Shown here: piece after piece, positions 22,571 to 34,145 of the stretch
Position numbering within the stretch: position 1 is the stretch's first letter
Layout: each line of letters begins with the position of its first letter
Origin: Pseudeuparius sepicola
Taxonomy: Eukaryota; Arthropoda; Insecta; Coleoptera; Anthribidae
Reading direction: 5' to 3'
Assembly (NCBI GenBank): GCA_963920635.1
Contig: OY987301.1
Span: 13,174,501 to 13,238,500 of the forward strand
Length of the DNA: 64,000 nt
Program-made: the position numbers and the translations under genes
The notes under the pieces: generated by a model
Seen by the model: the letters and a program-made list of their open reading frames with translations, nothing else
Told to the model about the DNA's origin: nothing
Databases searched by the model: none

Positions 22571-23126
22571 TATGTACCGCGGCACTGAAGTTATTTTTAT
22601 GGTTTATTTGCCTCGGCCAGAGGCCTCGGCAACTAAATTCCACATGAGTCATAAAAAGTTGAACTTCAGTGCCTTGGTACATAAATAACTATTTTTTTAA
22701 ATTGCATAAAATGTTTCATTAGGAAAAAAAATAATCATAAGGGATCACCCGTCCATGAACAGACTGCGTGCGGCGTTGCTTGACATTGACGATCGCTCTA
22801 CCTAGGTCAAGTATGACGAGGCACGGCGCTTCCCAAAAGAAACTCCAAACTGCTATGCCGGTTGTGCAGCCTCCATGAAAAATAGATTGATATTCAAACC
22901 TACTAAAATATTTATACTAAAAGATTGTGCTGCTATAAGTAACAATTTCGTAACGTGTACGAAAAGTTAAATGGGCCTTTATTGCCCGGGATTTGAATAT
23001 TTGGTCACTTTTGACGGGCGATGGCTCCGAGTCTGCCGTTTGATGTTTGCATCTCGAGAAAGTCCTACTTATTGAAAAAATCGTACAATAATGGGCTACT
23101 GCAGTGCCGATTTCTGAGCTTTTAAA
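22571..23126 (-). mobile_element. Repeat family A, copy A2
   Basis: Minus-strand copy of the A body, preceded by a palindromic terminus (22571-22700) that carries CCACATGAGTCATAAAAAG. One of the two TGACTCA sites seen in A3 and A6 is lost here. Confidence 0.88.
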
Positions 23127-25842
23127 CCGCTAGGGCGGAATTTTCGTATCTTTTTTCAAGGCCAAATTATCAGCGGACTCGTCTATTAACTACGTCTAAA
23201 TACAAATATGTCTAGCGGAAACTCGATCATAGATAAGCTTTTATAGATATTATAATATATATACATATAGGTACTAATAATGCTAATAATAGTGATTGCG
23301 AAATCTGACCATGTAGAATAAAGGCGCAGCACGAAAAGTCCCATGTATTGTTTTCAAAGTTTTGCAGACAAAACACATTTTCTACCTACATACCTATCCT
23401 GTATTTGTGCTTAACATCGACGGGTCATTTGGGTTACGGAAGTTAATAATTCCGGAAAGTAGAGTTTTCTTTATACGAGAATTTAAGGAGCACATTTTCC
23501 CCGGTGCACACAATATAACTGCATAGGACTTAAATACCTGGCAGTTACATATTTCTTAAGTTTTCCGGGAACGACTTCAAAATTAATATTTATGGCCCAC
23601 TCTCGGGCAGTATACAATTCTTATGAATGCGGAGTACGAACAGGCAGAGATTTTGAAACGAGCTTCGAAACGATTTACGAGAAACGTTTTAGAATAAAAA
23701 AGCAGCTCGTTTGTTTCCGCCTTTTGAGTTTTCCTTTCAGTAGAAATCATATTAGATAAATAAATTAAGGAAATTGCTACGTGACACTTAAAATGTAACG
23801 GCCGCAAACCAAAGCAAGAACATGTTTGTTGACTTTCCCGCCAGTTTATACAAACACAAAATGTCAGCCACGCCGCGTGTTTTTGTTATTTTACCTCCAA
23901 AAGCTTTCAGACTTTTCTCGTCCTGCTACCTTCAGGGGTAAACAGTGGATAATGCGACAGCATTTTTCATGTAGTCTGGATCACCTGCTTTGTTTCAATT
24001 GGTAGATTATAAGTTTGAAAATTATACTTCCAAAAAACAATAAAAAGGATACCTCCTCTACATATTGGTTAAAAACAAAAATTTTTGAACAGCACTTTTT
24101 ACAACATTATTTCAGAACACGACACAAAAACAACTTGGCCTTGAATAATTTCAAGAATTAATACGGTATTCCTAAATCGATAACTTATTTCCCACTTAAA
24201 AAAATTTGGCACGTTCCTGTTTGATCTCTCTCTGACCAAAAAATTGTAGACAGTACTTTTATCCCTTGTAAATTTATTTTTTCGTTACCTTATTTTAAAA
24301 GACTGTGAAATTGTGACAAAAGAAAGAACTTATCGCTTTCGAGCAATTTACTTAAACAACAATAATTTAAAAAATGACAAGTTTAATAAATATTATATTA
24401 GTTCTTAGAAGTGTGCAGTATTGTTGGTTTCAGATCGGTAACTTTCGATTTCATGGCTGCCGCTCGATCTGGTGAGTTTTTTTTTTATTGAAACGACTGT
24501 TTAAAAATTCTAAAAATTTAATATATTATTATAGTCCACCTATTCCCCTATTGATACCTATCGAAAAAAGCAGAATTGTTGAATAAGTAGATTAATATTT
24601 ACGAGTACAATAATAATAATAATAACTATTACCTACCTTACCACAATTTAAACTAAGAAACACATTTTTCTACTTTAAGTCTTACTACTTTTGGAGCAAA
24701 TACGTTAGTTGACTTTTCAGAAATGCCTTGAAATAATAATTCTAAAAATCAAATTTGCCACGATACCTTAACACACATGAAAAAATATCAAGACATTTTT
24801 GTTTACAATTAATATTTAGGTAAAAAAACAAATAAATTGTATTACTGTACAAGGTGATTCAATTTTTTTAAATAATAATTATACTATTTACCCACTTTTC
24901 CGCCACTGGTTGTTACGCATAAAAATCCATTTTCAAAACAAAAAATTCAATTTTTGTTAAAAATATATATTCATTTCAAAATAATAATATGAATCTAAAG
25001 CAAAACGATATAACGTCATTGAAAAATTATAAAACTTTCACGGAATATTCTCAATTCAATAATCAGTTACTGAATTTATCTTGAATAAATTCTCCAATCA
25101 CACTTTGAAATTAATATCCATAGCTTCAAGAATAATATCCAACATCTAAATTTGAGAACAGCGTTATATTCAATGATCAATAATCCAAATTTGAGAATAA
25201 CGTTACATCAAAATATAATAATTATAAATACGTAATACCTACATAGTTCTGGGATCTACCAGTTTCAAGAATTGAAATAATAATGGCATTGTTTTTGCAG
25301 AAACTGTTATTGTTAGTTTATACTTTCAAGTATGAACATCATTCATATGAAAGAATTGATAATACCTAATTAGGACCTACAGGTTGTTACTGAATTGTTC
25401 TATAATTTAAAATAAAATTTGATGTATGTAAAAACTCTTTTCTTTTCCTTTAAATATCTTCTTGGGGCCTGGATTATTGTCCAGGCTACCAGCAAAATTT
25501 GCGAATTTCGACTGCTGCATTAAACACTATGAGGATATTAAAATGTTCATTTTAATTTTGTTTAATAATTGTATTGTAATTGCAGTGTACCAAATATGAC
25601 TTAAACATATCAACTAGTTTTGTAAATATTCAGTAAACCCGCAACATTATATTTTAAAATTATTCTTATAATGCCTCAAAATAAAAAAGTTTGTGGAACA
25701 AACTAGCAATATTTCTTCTACTGATTCAAATAGTTTTGGCGTATAAAACTGAGTCACCCTGTTACCTTGTCAAGGACAATTTTTAAAAACCAACTATTTT
25801 TACAGTTTTTTATTTAACTTGCAATGTATGGTGAATTATGGA
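23127..25842. other. Gene-free AT-rich spacer
   Basis: No gene supported except the tentative mini-exon at 24434-24471. A patch near 23460-23900 is a little richer in GC. Short AAT runs occur near 24609-24625. Confidence 0.45.
24434..24471 (+). other. Tentative small exon with start codon
   Basis: TTGGTTTCAG before 24434 resembles a 3' splice site and G|GTGAGT at 24471-24477 is a strong 5' splice site. The 38-base interval contains an ATG (24453) in good context followed by GCTGCCGCTCGATCTG (MAAARS...). A short 5' exon of a gene whose other exons are elsewhere would look like this, but so could chance. The polypyrimidine tract is weak. Confidence 0.22.
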
Positions 25843-26400
25843 ACCACTTCCTGACATCCGATTGAGCTGAAATTTTGCATACACCTTTAGTTCCGGTAAC
25901 AATACAATATACAATACTCGATATTGTAATACTTTCAAAATGGCCGTCGCCACAAGATGGCGGATAACGTTATTTTTTGTAAACCCCCTTAATATGGGTA
26001 TCAAATGAAAGGGTTTGAAAAGAAGAAAACGATAAAGTTAGTGACATAACACTAAATTCAATATGGCCGTCCCTCTAAGATGGCGGATAATGTATTTTTT
26101 TGTCAACCCCCTTAATATGGGTATCAATAGAAAGGGCTTGGAGAGTAGAAAACGATAGAGTTAGTGAGATCACACTAAATTCAATATGGCCGTCGCTCCA
26201 AGATGGCGGATGATGTATTTTTTGTCAACCCCCTTATTAATATGGGTATCAAATGAAAGGGCTTGAAGAGTAGAAAACGATAAAGTTAGTGACATCACAC
26301 TAAATTCAATATGGCCGCCGCTCCAGCACGGCGGATTACATTTTCTTTTCCCTTAATATGGGCATTAAATGAAAGGGCTTGAAGAGTAGAACTAAAAAGT
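25843..26400 (+). repeat. Tandem array, about 123-bp unit, four copies, AAGATGGCGG motif
   Basis: ATGGCCG anchors are at 25940, 26063, 26186 and 26311 (spacing 123-125 bp). Three units contain AAGATGGCGGA; the last is altered (AGCACGGCGGA). Each unit also holds CCCTTAATATGGG and AGTAGAAAACGATA. A leader at 25850-25935 (GAGCTGAAATTTTGCATACA) is shared with the related array at 30733. Confidence 0.93.
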
Positions 26401-26404
26401 TGAA

Positions 26405-26759
26405 AATAAAATTAATAGTAAAAAAATATTTTTAAAAACAAGGTTTTATTTAAATTCTCTGAAAAGAAGAAAATAAACTTTATAACAAATCAAACCAAGG
26501 CAAACCTATAAAAGCTTGTCGTCAGAATATATATATCTTGACGAAAGTAATTATTATAATTAGAAATTGTATTTTTCTTTAAAAGAAATTTACACACGAA
26601 AATCTCGCGACAAGCTTTTATATCATATATACAGTTGTATAATGTATCAAAATTATGGGTTTGCCTTGGTTTGATTTATTATAAAGTTTATTTTCTTCTT
26701 TTCAGAGCATTTAAATGAAAGCTTGTTTTTAAAAATATTTTTTTACTATTAATTTTATT
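26405..26759. repeat. Fold-back directly after the tandem array
   Basis: Left arm 26405-26520 pairs with 26608-26759 (e.g. AATCAAACCAAGGCAAACC with GGTTTGCCTTGGTTTGATT). The right arm has about 40 extra bases. Confidence 0.9.
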
Positions 26760-28073
26760 CGCAAAAAATGTTGCATGGAGTCGGCAGAGTAGCTACAACC
26801 GAAAACACGAACTGCAACAATGCGGCGTCCGCGAAATATATCGGCGCAATTAAATAGTACACGACTAGCCAGAGCCGCAACAAAAACTTTATTTCATGGC
26901 CCGCTTTCCATCAAGGGAATTAAACTGGATTATGGTCGGCGTGCCGGTTAAGTTTGGCATCGAACAGAGTGTCCAGAATTTGAAAATTTGCCATTAGCGA
27001 CATGGACGCGCTGCCAGAATTTTAGAATAGGGGAATGGGGGAGGCCAAACTATTAGTAGCATTCTGAATTGAAACATAATTATGTCGAATATTGCTAATG
27101 TTATTTTCAATTTTATTAAGTTTGATATTTATACGGAAAGTTAATCTAACGCTAATAAGATCGAAGGTTAAGAATAAAATAAATTCAAGGGTTGCTTACT
27201 TTTCCAAAATGTCAACACGCCAGAAAAAGCTTAACTGTGATAGAGAGGACGCCTAATTACAGTGTTCGCGGCCGGGTTACCGATTGTCACATCGCACGAC
27301 AGGCCAGTGGCGAAGCATGAAACGCGTTCTAAGCCAATATCACAAAAATGTTAAAAATGAAAAGGTAGTTCATTTTGACTTACATGTATTTTGAAATATC
27401 GGTATTTATTTGCAGATAATTTCCCAAATGTAAAGCTAGTGTCAAGTGCTGAAATATATTCATTTGTGGCGATTTCGAATCAGTGAAAATAAAATAAATA
27501 ATGCACGCCCATGGGATCCAGCCCATATTTTATAAAACTATCAAAATCAATTAAGACATTTTTAATAAAAACGATGTTAGAAAGTAATTATATTGGTCCT
27601 ATTTAGAAACAAAACAATGCACTTTATCATACTAAAAGGTAAAAGGAATTTGAAGAACTTACATTGAGACAAAATATAGTTTTAGGACATCTTTCACAAT
27701 TCACCATCGTAAGAGTATATTTTCTTCTTAATCACTGTTACTTTTAATTCACAAACTCAGGAAATTAACTCACAACGTACCCGCTTTGTCTGCCACATAT
27801 AAAATGGCCGCCGTTCAAAACGACGTAACAAAATCTATACACGGCAGGGTAGGCAAGCGCGGTGTCCTTTCTCTTTCCTTGTCTAAAAGGTTGCCCGTGT
27901 TAATAGATTTTTATTTTCAGCTAGCTGGAAAAACTAGTGAATTTTAAAATACTCATAGGTACACTGTTTTAAAAGTTATAGCTGCCAGAAATTAAAAAAA
28001 TATATGTAACTAATTTACTTTATGACTTTTGAAATAGTACTTTGAAATACCCTGTCAAAGTAGACAAATTATA
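26760..28073. other. Gene-free spacer
   Basis: No gene recognised. ATGGCCGCCG near 27805 resembles the array motif as a single site. Confidence 0.45.
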
Positions 28074-28769
28074 CAGTGTGTCCCCAGATGGGGTACCTAC
28101 CGCACTTTAGTAAAGTCTGCTTGTTCTTAAAATAAGATTGAAAAAAGTTAACATTACTTATACTGGGTGACCAGAAAATTGAAAAATCGTTCATTAGCAT
28201 AAGAGTAAACTGCCTCTATTTGTAGAAGTACTGAAAAAAGTTATAAAGAAAATTTGTTCAGCGTGGTAAGCTACTTAGGTGTTCAAAATTTGAAAGCGTT
28301 AGGCCTACTTTGATTTTTTCTTCTTGATTTTCGTCGATTTAATGGTTTTCTGTAAATAATATAACAAAAGTGTATTAACAAAAGTTACTCAGAGTAGGAA
28401 ACTATGATGAAAAAATTTTGACAATAACTTTTGTTAATACAGTTTTGTGGTACTATTTACAGGAAACCATTGAATCCAAGAAAAAATCAAAAATCGAAGT
28501 AGGCCTAAAGCTTTTAAATTTTGTACACCTAAGTAACTTATCACGCTGAATAAATTTTCACTATCTCTACAAATAGAGGCAGTTTACTCTCATGCTAGGT
28601 AACGTTTTTTTCAAATTTTCTGGTCACCCAATATAAGTAAAGTTAACTTTTTCCATTACAATCTCATTTTAAGAACAAGCTGATTTTTTTTATCAGGAAT
28701 GGCTTTTTGTCGAAAAATCAAATATAAGAAACTTTACAGGAGTGCGGTACTCCATCTGAAGACACACTG
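28074..28769. mobile_element. TA-flanked fold-back MITE (CAGTGTGTCC ends)
   Basis: Ends CAGTGTGTCCCCAGATGG and CCATCTGAAGACACACTG are flanked by TA (28072-28073 and 28770-28771). The arms pair over most of their length to a centre near 28400. No transposase. TA flanks and these ends suggest Tc1/mariner mobilisation (inference). Confidence 0.9.
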
Positions 28770-28771
28770 TA

Positions 28772-29373
28772 TATCAGAATGTAGGTCTTTTGCAGTACCA
28801 AAAAAAATTAGAATAGTTCAAACCGTTAAAAACTAATTAATAGTCTCGAGCCAAAATGAAAAACACTTTATATTGTTCTTAATCGGCGTAAAATATTTTT
28901 TTCCCAGCAAGGCACCTTTAGCGGGTTTCCCGGTTAAAAATGCAAATAAAAGCTGTATAATATGTATGGCACGTGCACGCTAAATTCATCTCACGTTTGT
29001 GTATTGGTATCTGGCCGACATGAATGAATAAATCAGAGGATAAGCCGACGCTTGTAATGACAGTGTCACGTTAAATCCGCATTCTTATGCACTCGGCATG
29101 CGAAATACCCTTTATCCTGAAAAATCCGTTTCCGCATATTCAAACATTAAAGCGGAATCTATACTTGCAGCGTGGATGCCTTCTTTACTTTCCGGGAATA
29201 TCCCAGTAATATACGTATTGGCGACACTTGTTTCCTAACTTTCATATACACGTGTACAAATCGTCATTTCTTAGAGTGTTTCATAATACCTATACATTTA
29301 GCTTGTTCTTGTAAAGTTAAGTTCAGTACAATATTTATTTAATTGATTTTGATTAATAAGTTTGCATAAATGT
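28772..29373. other. Gene-free spacer
   Basis: Nothing recognised. Confidence 0.5.
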
Positions 29374-29988
29374 ATTTTTCTTGAAATCGGCATTAAAATG
29401 TCCCAAAATCGTCATTAAAAGCACAGAAATCGTACAATAATGTAGCCCATTATTGTACGATTTTTTCAATGAGTAGGCCTTGGCGAGATGTAAACATCAA
29501 ACGTCAGACGCGGAGAAATCGCCCGTCAAAAGTGACCAAATATTCAAAACCCGGCCGATAAAGGCTCATTTAACTTTTCGTACACATTGCGAAATTGTTT
29601 CCTATAGAAGCGCAATCCTTCAGTATACATATTTTAGTAAATTTGAAAATCAACAGATTTGTTGTGTAGGCTGCACAAGAAGCAGCAGTTTGGTCTTTCT
29701 GTCAGAAGGTGCCGTACATCATTATACTTGTCCTAGGTAGAGCGATCGGTAAAGTCAAGCAACGCCGCGCGTAGTCGGTTCGTGGACGGGTGATTCCTTA
29801 TTATTATTTTCTTGCCTAATAAAACATTTTTTTTCCGATTTCAAAAAAAAAAATAATATGTACCTCGGCACTGAAGTTCTTTTTGTGACTCATGTGGTTT
29901 ATTTGCCTCGGCCAGAGGCCTCAGCAACTAAACTCCACATGAGTCATAAAAAGTTGAACTTCAGTGCCTTGGTACATAAATAACTATT
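29374..29988 (+). mobile_element. Repeat family A, copy A3
   Basis: Almost identical to A6 (57897-58487) from the body to the right end AACTATT. The palindromic right terminus has TGACTCATGTGG and CCACATGAGTCA around a CGGCCAGAGGCC centre. Lacks the left palindromic terminus seen in A1. Confidence 0.9.
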
Positions 29989-30732
29989 TTGTAACTTTCT
30001 TACATATTATTTATTATTATTATTATTGTATATACATCACAAGTCTACTTTTTTCTTCTAAGATGTCCATAACATGTGACGTTTTAGATAGAAAAATTTC
30101 GATTCCTAGCACCTGTGGCGTCTGGTTGAGTTAATTTGTGATCGTGTCTCGAGTAGATTATAATTTTACAATCACGATCTGCCTCCTTTTAAAATTGTTA
30201 ACCAATTTATGATTTTTGATGTAAAAAGCGCAACTGTAGGGTTTTTTAAAGAATCTAAAATCACCAATTAACATAACAAATATAAAAATGTTCCCGAACT
30301 GAAAGTACTATAACATGCATTTTTCATAGAGATAGCTACAATGGTCCATAGCGAGTTTATCACTATAGTGGTATGAAAAATAGTCATTAAAACGAAGTAA
30401 GTCGTACGATCTGATAATATCAGTTATTAATAAAACAAAACTGGATGCTCTTGGAAAGCTTCTGCCCTTTTTACATAATTAAAACAACAGATAAAAAACC
30501 AGAGTAGCAAACAACTTGACAGCCCTGATCCTGTTATGAATACTACAATGGACAACGATGATAATAGTAGTGGCTACGAAGACTATAAATACTAGTATTG
30601 ACGTTTTCATTTAATTAGTTAGACAGTCTTGGTCATTTACTTTTTATTACAAGTTTCTATTTACCTGTTTTTTAACTTGCTAGTGTGTCTGTATATATGG
30701 TCAAATCTTGCAACTGAATTTTGAGCCAGTTC
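29989..30732. other. Gene-free spacer
   Basis: Nothing recognised. A short inverted repeat GTGATCGTG/CAATCACGATC lies near 30140-30178. Confidence 0.45.
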
Positions 30733-31100
30733 CACCCAACCCATTGAGCTGAAATTATGCACACACTTTTAGTGCTGGTTACACAATCTAGAACACTCAA
30801 TATTGTATTTTGTTCAAAATAGCCGCGGCTCCAGCTCCAAGATGTCGGATTTCCTATTTCTTTACGGCCACCTTGATATGGATATCAAATCAAAGGATTT
30901 GACGAGTAAAAAACGGTAAGGTAAGTGACGTCATGCAAAATCAAATATGGCGGCCGCCCCAAGATGGCGGATTACCTGTTTCTTCACAACCTCCTTGAAA
31001 TGGTTTGACGAGTAGAAAACGATAAGTTGAGTAGTGACGTCAATATGGCGGATGCCCCAAGATGGCGGACTAAATTTATTTATCACTCTCGTGACATGGG
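30733..31100 (+). repeat. Second AAGATGGCGG tandem array, about three degraded units
   Basis: Shares the leader (CATTGAGCTGAAATTATGCA) and unit features with 25843-26400. AAGATGTCGGA, AAGATGGCGGA and AAGATGGCGGA occur near 30839, 30961 and 31058. Spacing is about 122 and then 97 bp, so the units have diverged in length. Confidence 0.85.
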
Positions 31101-31735
31101 AGTCAAATGCCAAAAAGCACAAAATAAAATAAAAAATAAAAACTTTTAATACAATGTTTTGTTTAAGCCACGTACTAAAACGAATAAAATAATTTTTGGT
31201 TTTCGTTAAGGAAAATCAATGCTAAATTACGGCTAGCTTTTTGAAATCAAAAAGATTGTCGCGCCAATTGTAAACAAAATACATATATACTTCCCTTTTT
31301 CGCGAAAATTGCACAAGCATACAATATTTAAATTATTTGTTAGTTTATGGTAATCCCCATTAAATTTCATATACGTTTTTTTAATTTGTTCTTCTTACAA
31401 TCGTTAGATTTTGTGTAAAACGGGAAACTATGATAGGTTGTATCATATAAATCTGCTCCTTGGGTAATTTTCAACGACCTGTATCTTTCTTGTTAAGCGT
31501 TCGGTAGGTACCCTATGTTTCATATGAATATTTTTTTACCAAAATTAGTTTTTTTTATTTATGACATTTACAACTTGGACATTCTGTTATAATGTGCCCC
31601 TCGGCAATGCCTGCATTGTCAATTAAATTACACATTCGTTACAAAAATTCGAACTTCAGTGCCCTGTGGTCCACAAATAACTATTTTTGTATTTTTTTTT
31701 TCGACTATGCAAACGCCAAAAATATTTATACTATA
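31101..31735. other. Gene-free spacer with a family A fragment
   Basis: 31595-31690 retains a degraded family A terminus (CCTCGGCAATGCC, GAACTTCAGTGCCCTG, AAATAACTATTTTT). Nothing else recognised. Confidence 0.55.
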
Positions 31736-32414
31736 CAGAGTGAGTCACATCTAAAGGCAGAGCCGAAAACACAAGGTAGAACTCGCTAAAATAATCACAT
31801 ATGCTTAATAAACATTAGCTCAAAAAAGCTTGGTTCTCCATATACAGCGTGTTGAAATTTTTCCAAAAATAACATATTTTTTTAATTTCTTTCGAGCCCA
31901 TTTAGGAATTCCAACCAAACTTGGTACACATTATGCACTGGACGGTTGCCATTTTGTGCAATAATTTGACCCCGTTCCGATGACCAGCGGCGTAGGTACA
32001 AATAGTTACTGTAAATAATTGTAAAAAAATTTAGCCTTTTTTGGATAGCCCATTCAATTTGGAACAAAAAGCGCCTCTTGGTATTTTTTTATTTCTGGTA
32101 CAGTTTCTTCGTAATTTCGCATTTTTTAAACTAGTGTCAAGGTGATTATGCTGGCATTTAAAATAAAATTATTTGTATCTACGCCGCTGCTCATCTGAAC
32201 AGGGCCAAATTATTGCACAAAATGACAACCCATAATATGTATAAAATAATTCCTAAACGGCTAGAAAAAAATTAAAAAAATATTTGGAAAAGTTTCAACA
32301 CGCTGTATATGGAGAACCAAGCGTTTTTGAGCTAATGTTTATTAAGCATATGTGCTTATTTTAGCGAATTCTACCTTGTATTTTCGGCTCTGCCTTTAGA
32401 TGTGACTCACCCTG
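31736..32414. mobile_element. TA-flanked fold-back MITE (CAGAGTGAGTC ends)
   Basis: Ends CAGAGTGAGTCACATCTAAA and its near-complement TTTAGATGTGACTCACCCTG are flanked by TA (31734-31735 and 32415-32416). The arms pair far inward (GGTTCTCCATATACAGCGTG with CACGCTGTATATGGAGAACC). No coding content. Confidence 0.92.
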
Positions 32415-32416
32415 TA

Positions 32417-32855
32417 TACACAAACCGGGAGAATTCCATCCAAAGCCAATCGAGCGCGAGTGCCAGTGCAAACGAGCATTTCAGGTTTCCATAAACTATT
32501 TTCCGGATGAGAAGCTGGTGTTGTTTCTAGTTTTCATGCTGTTTGTTTGCCTCCTCGTTCCGATCTGTAGGTATTCAGACTGAGTCTCTAGATCGACCGC
32601 CAACGTTGATACGGACAAAAACGTTTTACTGGATGATCCTTTGAAGGGAAGTCTGGCTCCCGGTTGTCTCGTCTCAATTTTAGAGATCGACACTAAAAAC
32701 GATTTCGATTTAATTTAGGAAATGTGCGTCCTTCATTTCATGAAACTGCGGGTATACTGTCAAATTATTTTCACTGTTTTCCGTAATTCGAGTGGAATGT
32801 CCACAACCAGTGTTGTTGTACTATTAAGTAGGTAGATATTGTTGGAAATAATGGG
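32417..32855. other. Gene-free spacer
   Basis: Slightly CpG-containing at 32430-32700; no gene supported. Confidence 0.45.
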
Positions 32856-32862
32856 AACTGTG

Positions 32863-34138
32863 CGAGGCACACGGGATAGAAGGCCCGCAGACTCGATCGA
32901 TGACATCACACACTCAGGCCGATTCTAACTAAGATATTCTATGCGTTGCGGTATTTTGGGGAGTTTTACAGCATTTTTTTATTTTCTAGATTATTTATTA
33001 ACACATACCATAAGAAACCGAAGAATGTTACTCACAACAGAAAATATATCATTCTAAACAATTAAGTTCGTAGTAATAAACATAATAAACTCAACGAAAT
33101 TCAAAAATTATTAAAGGTGGCTTTATGCAGCACGCATTATCACTTCTTTATCACTCCATTATCATTTTATAAATCAGATTACAGTAGATGCAAAAGTGGG
33201 TTATCTTCTATATAGTGAGATAGTAATGAAATTTTAAGGAAATGAAATGAAAACTGCATAAAACCTCGTGCAACAAGCAACATTATAAACATTTATCTAT
33301 TTATTAATGATAATGAAGCGGCAGTGAAGTGATAATTCGTAGAAGCAAACGTAATAAGCTCAATGAAAATAAAAAAACACTTACACGCAAATTGCTTTAG
33401 GGATTAAGTGCCTAGAAATAAATATTATAATATTAATGAATGAATATAAATAATATCACTTACTCGCTAATTTCTTTAGTTTTATCTCAGCCTTTTGGGC
33501 CCTTATTCCATCATTTTGAATCTTTCGATAATTATCGAGATATACACACACCCAAACTTATATATGGAATCACTTGCTATTTTCGCTGAAGAATTTTTTA
33601 GTAAAAAATTACTTGCTGGGAATGAAAATACAGTTTCTTTAATCCATTTATATTAGAAAAATAGTTGAAAATCCATCAACCTAATTTTATTACAGTAAGA
33701 ATTAATTAATTATTAATTAGTGTGTATGTTTGCCAGTGTAGCCAAACATTTTACAATTAAGTAACTGATGATAGGATACATCGCAAGAACAATTATTATT
33801 TCCTTCTGTTAACAACGACATATTTTGCAGAATTGTAAGTCAAATTTCCAGTAGTCTAACAAATCTGTAATTACGTATTGCCCCTCTGTTTTTTTTTCAA
33901 TTAAATGATGATATACGGCCTGAATAACTGAATTGCACTAAACACTATATAAGAAAGGATAACTGAATATGAGGATTTGTAGCTCTATATGCACGAACAC
34001 CGTGCCGTAAAGCCGCGTGCCTCGGTGCGCCTCGACTGAGAACTGAGAGCGTGAACGAGGCGTTTGGCATGGCCTGACAGTGTGACGTTGCAGAGGAGGG
34101 GAGGGGATGGCTGCAGGCCTTCTATCCCGTGTGCCTCT
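32863..34138. mobile_element. Non-autonomous DNA transposon, ends only, 7-bp flanking duplication
   Basis: GAGGCACACGGGATAGAAGG at the left returns inverted at the right (ends near 34137). Both sides are flanked by AACTGTG (32856-32862 and 34139-34145). Weaker pairing extends inward (ACATCACACACTCAGG with CCTGACAGTGTGACGT). Inside is AT-rich sequence with another weak inverted pair (33131-33175 with 33300-33345) and no transposase. Superfamily uncertain; 7-8 bp would suit hAT- or P-like elements. Confidence 0.8.
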
Positions 34139-34145
34139 AACTGTG

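Noticed and set aside
25843..26400. Tandem array as a CRISPR-like array
   Set aside because: Units are 123-bp direct tandem repeats with no short repeat/unique spacer pattern, in eukaryotic DNA.
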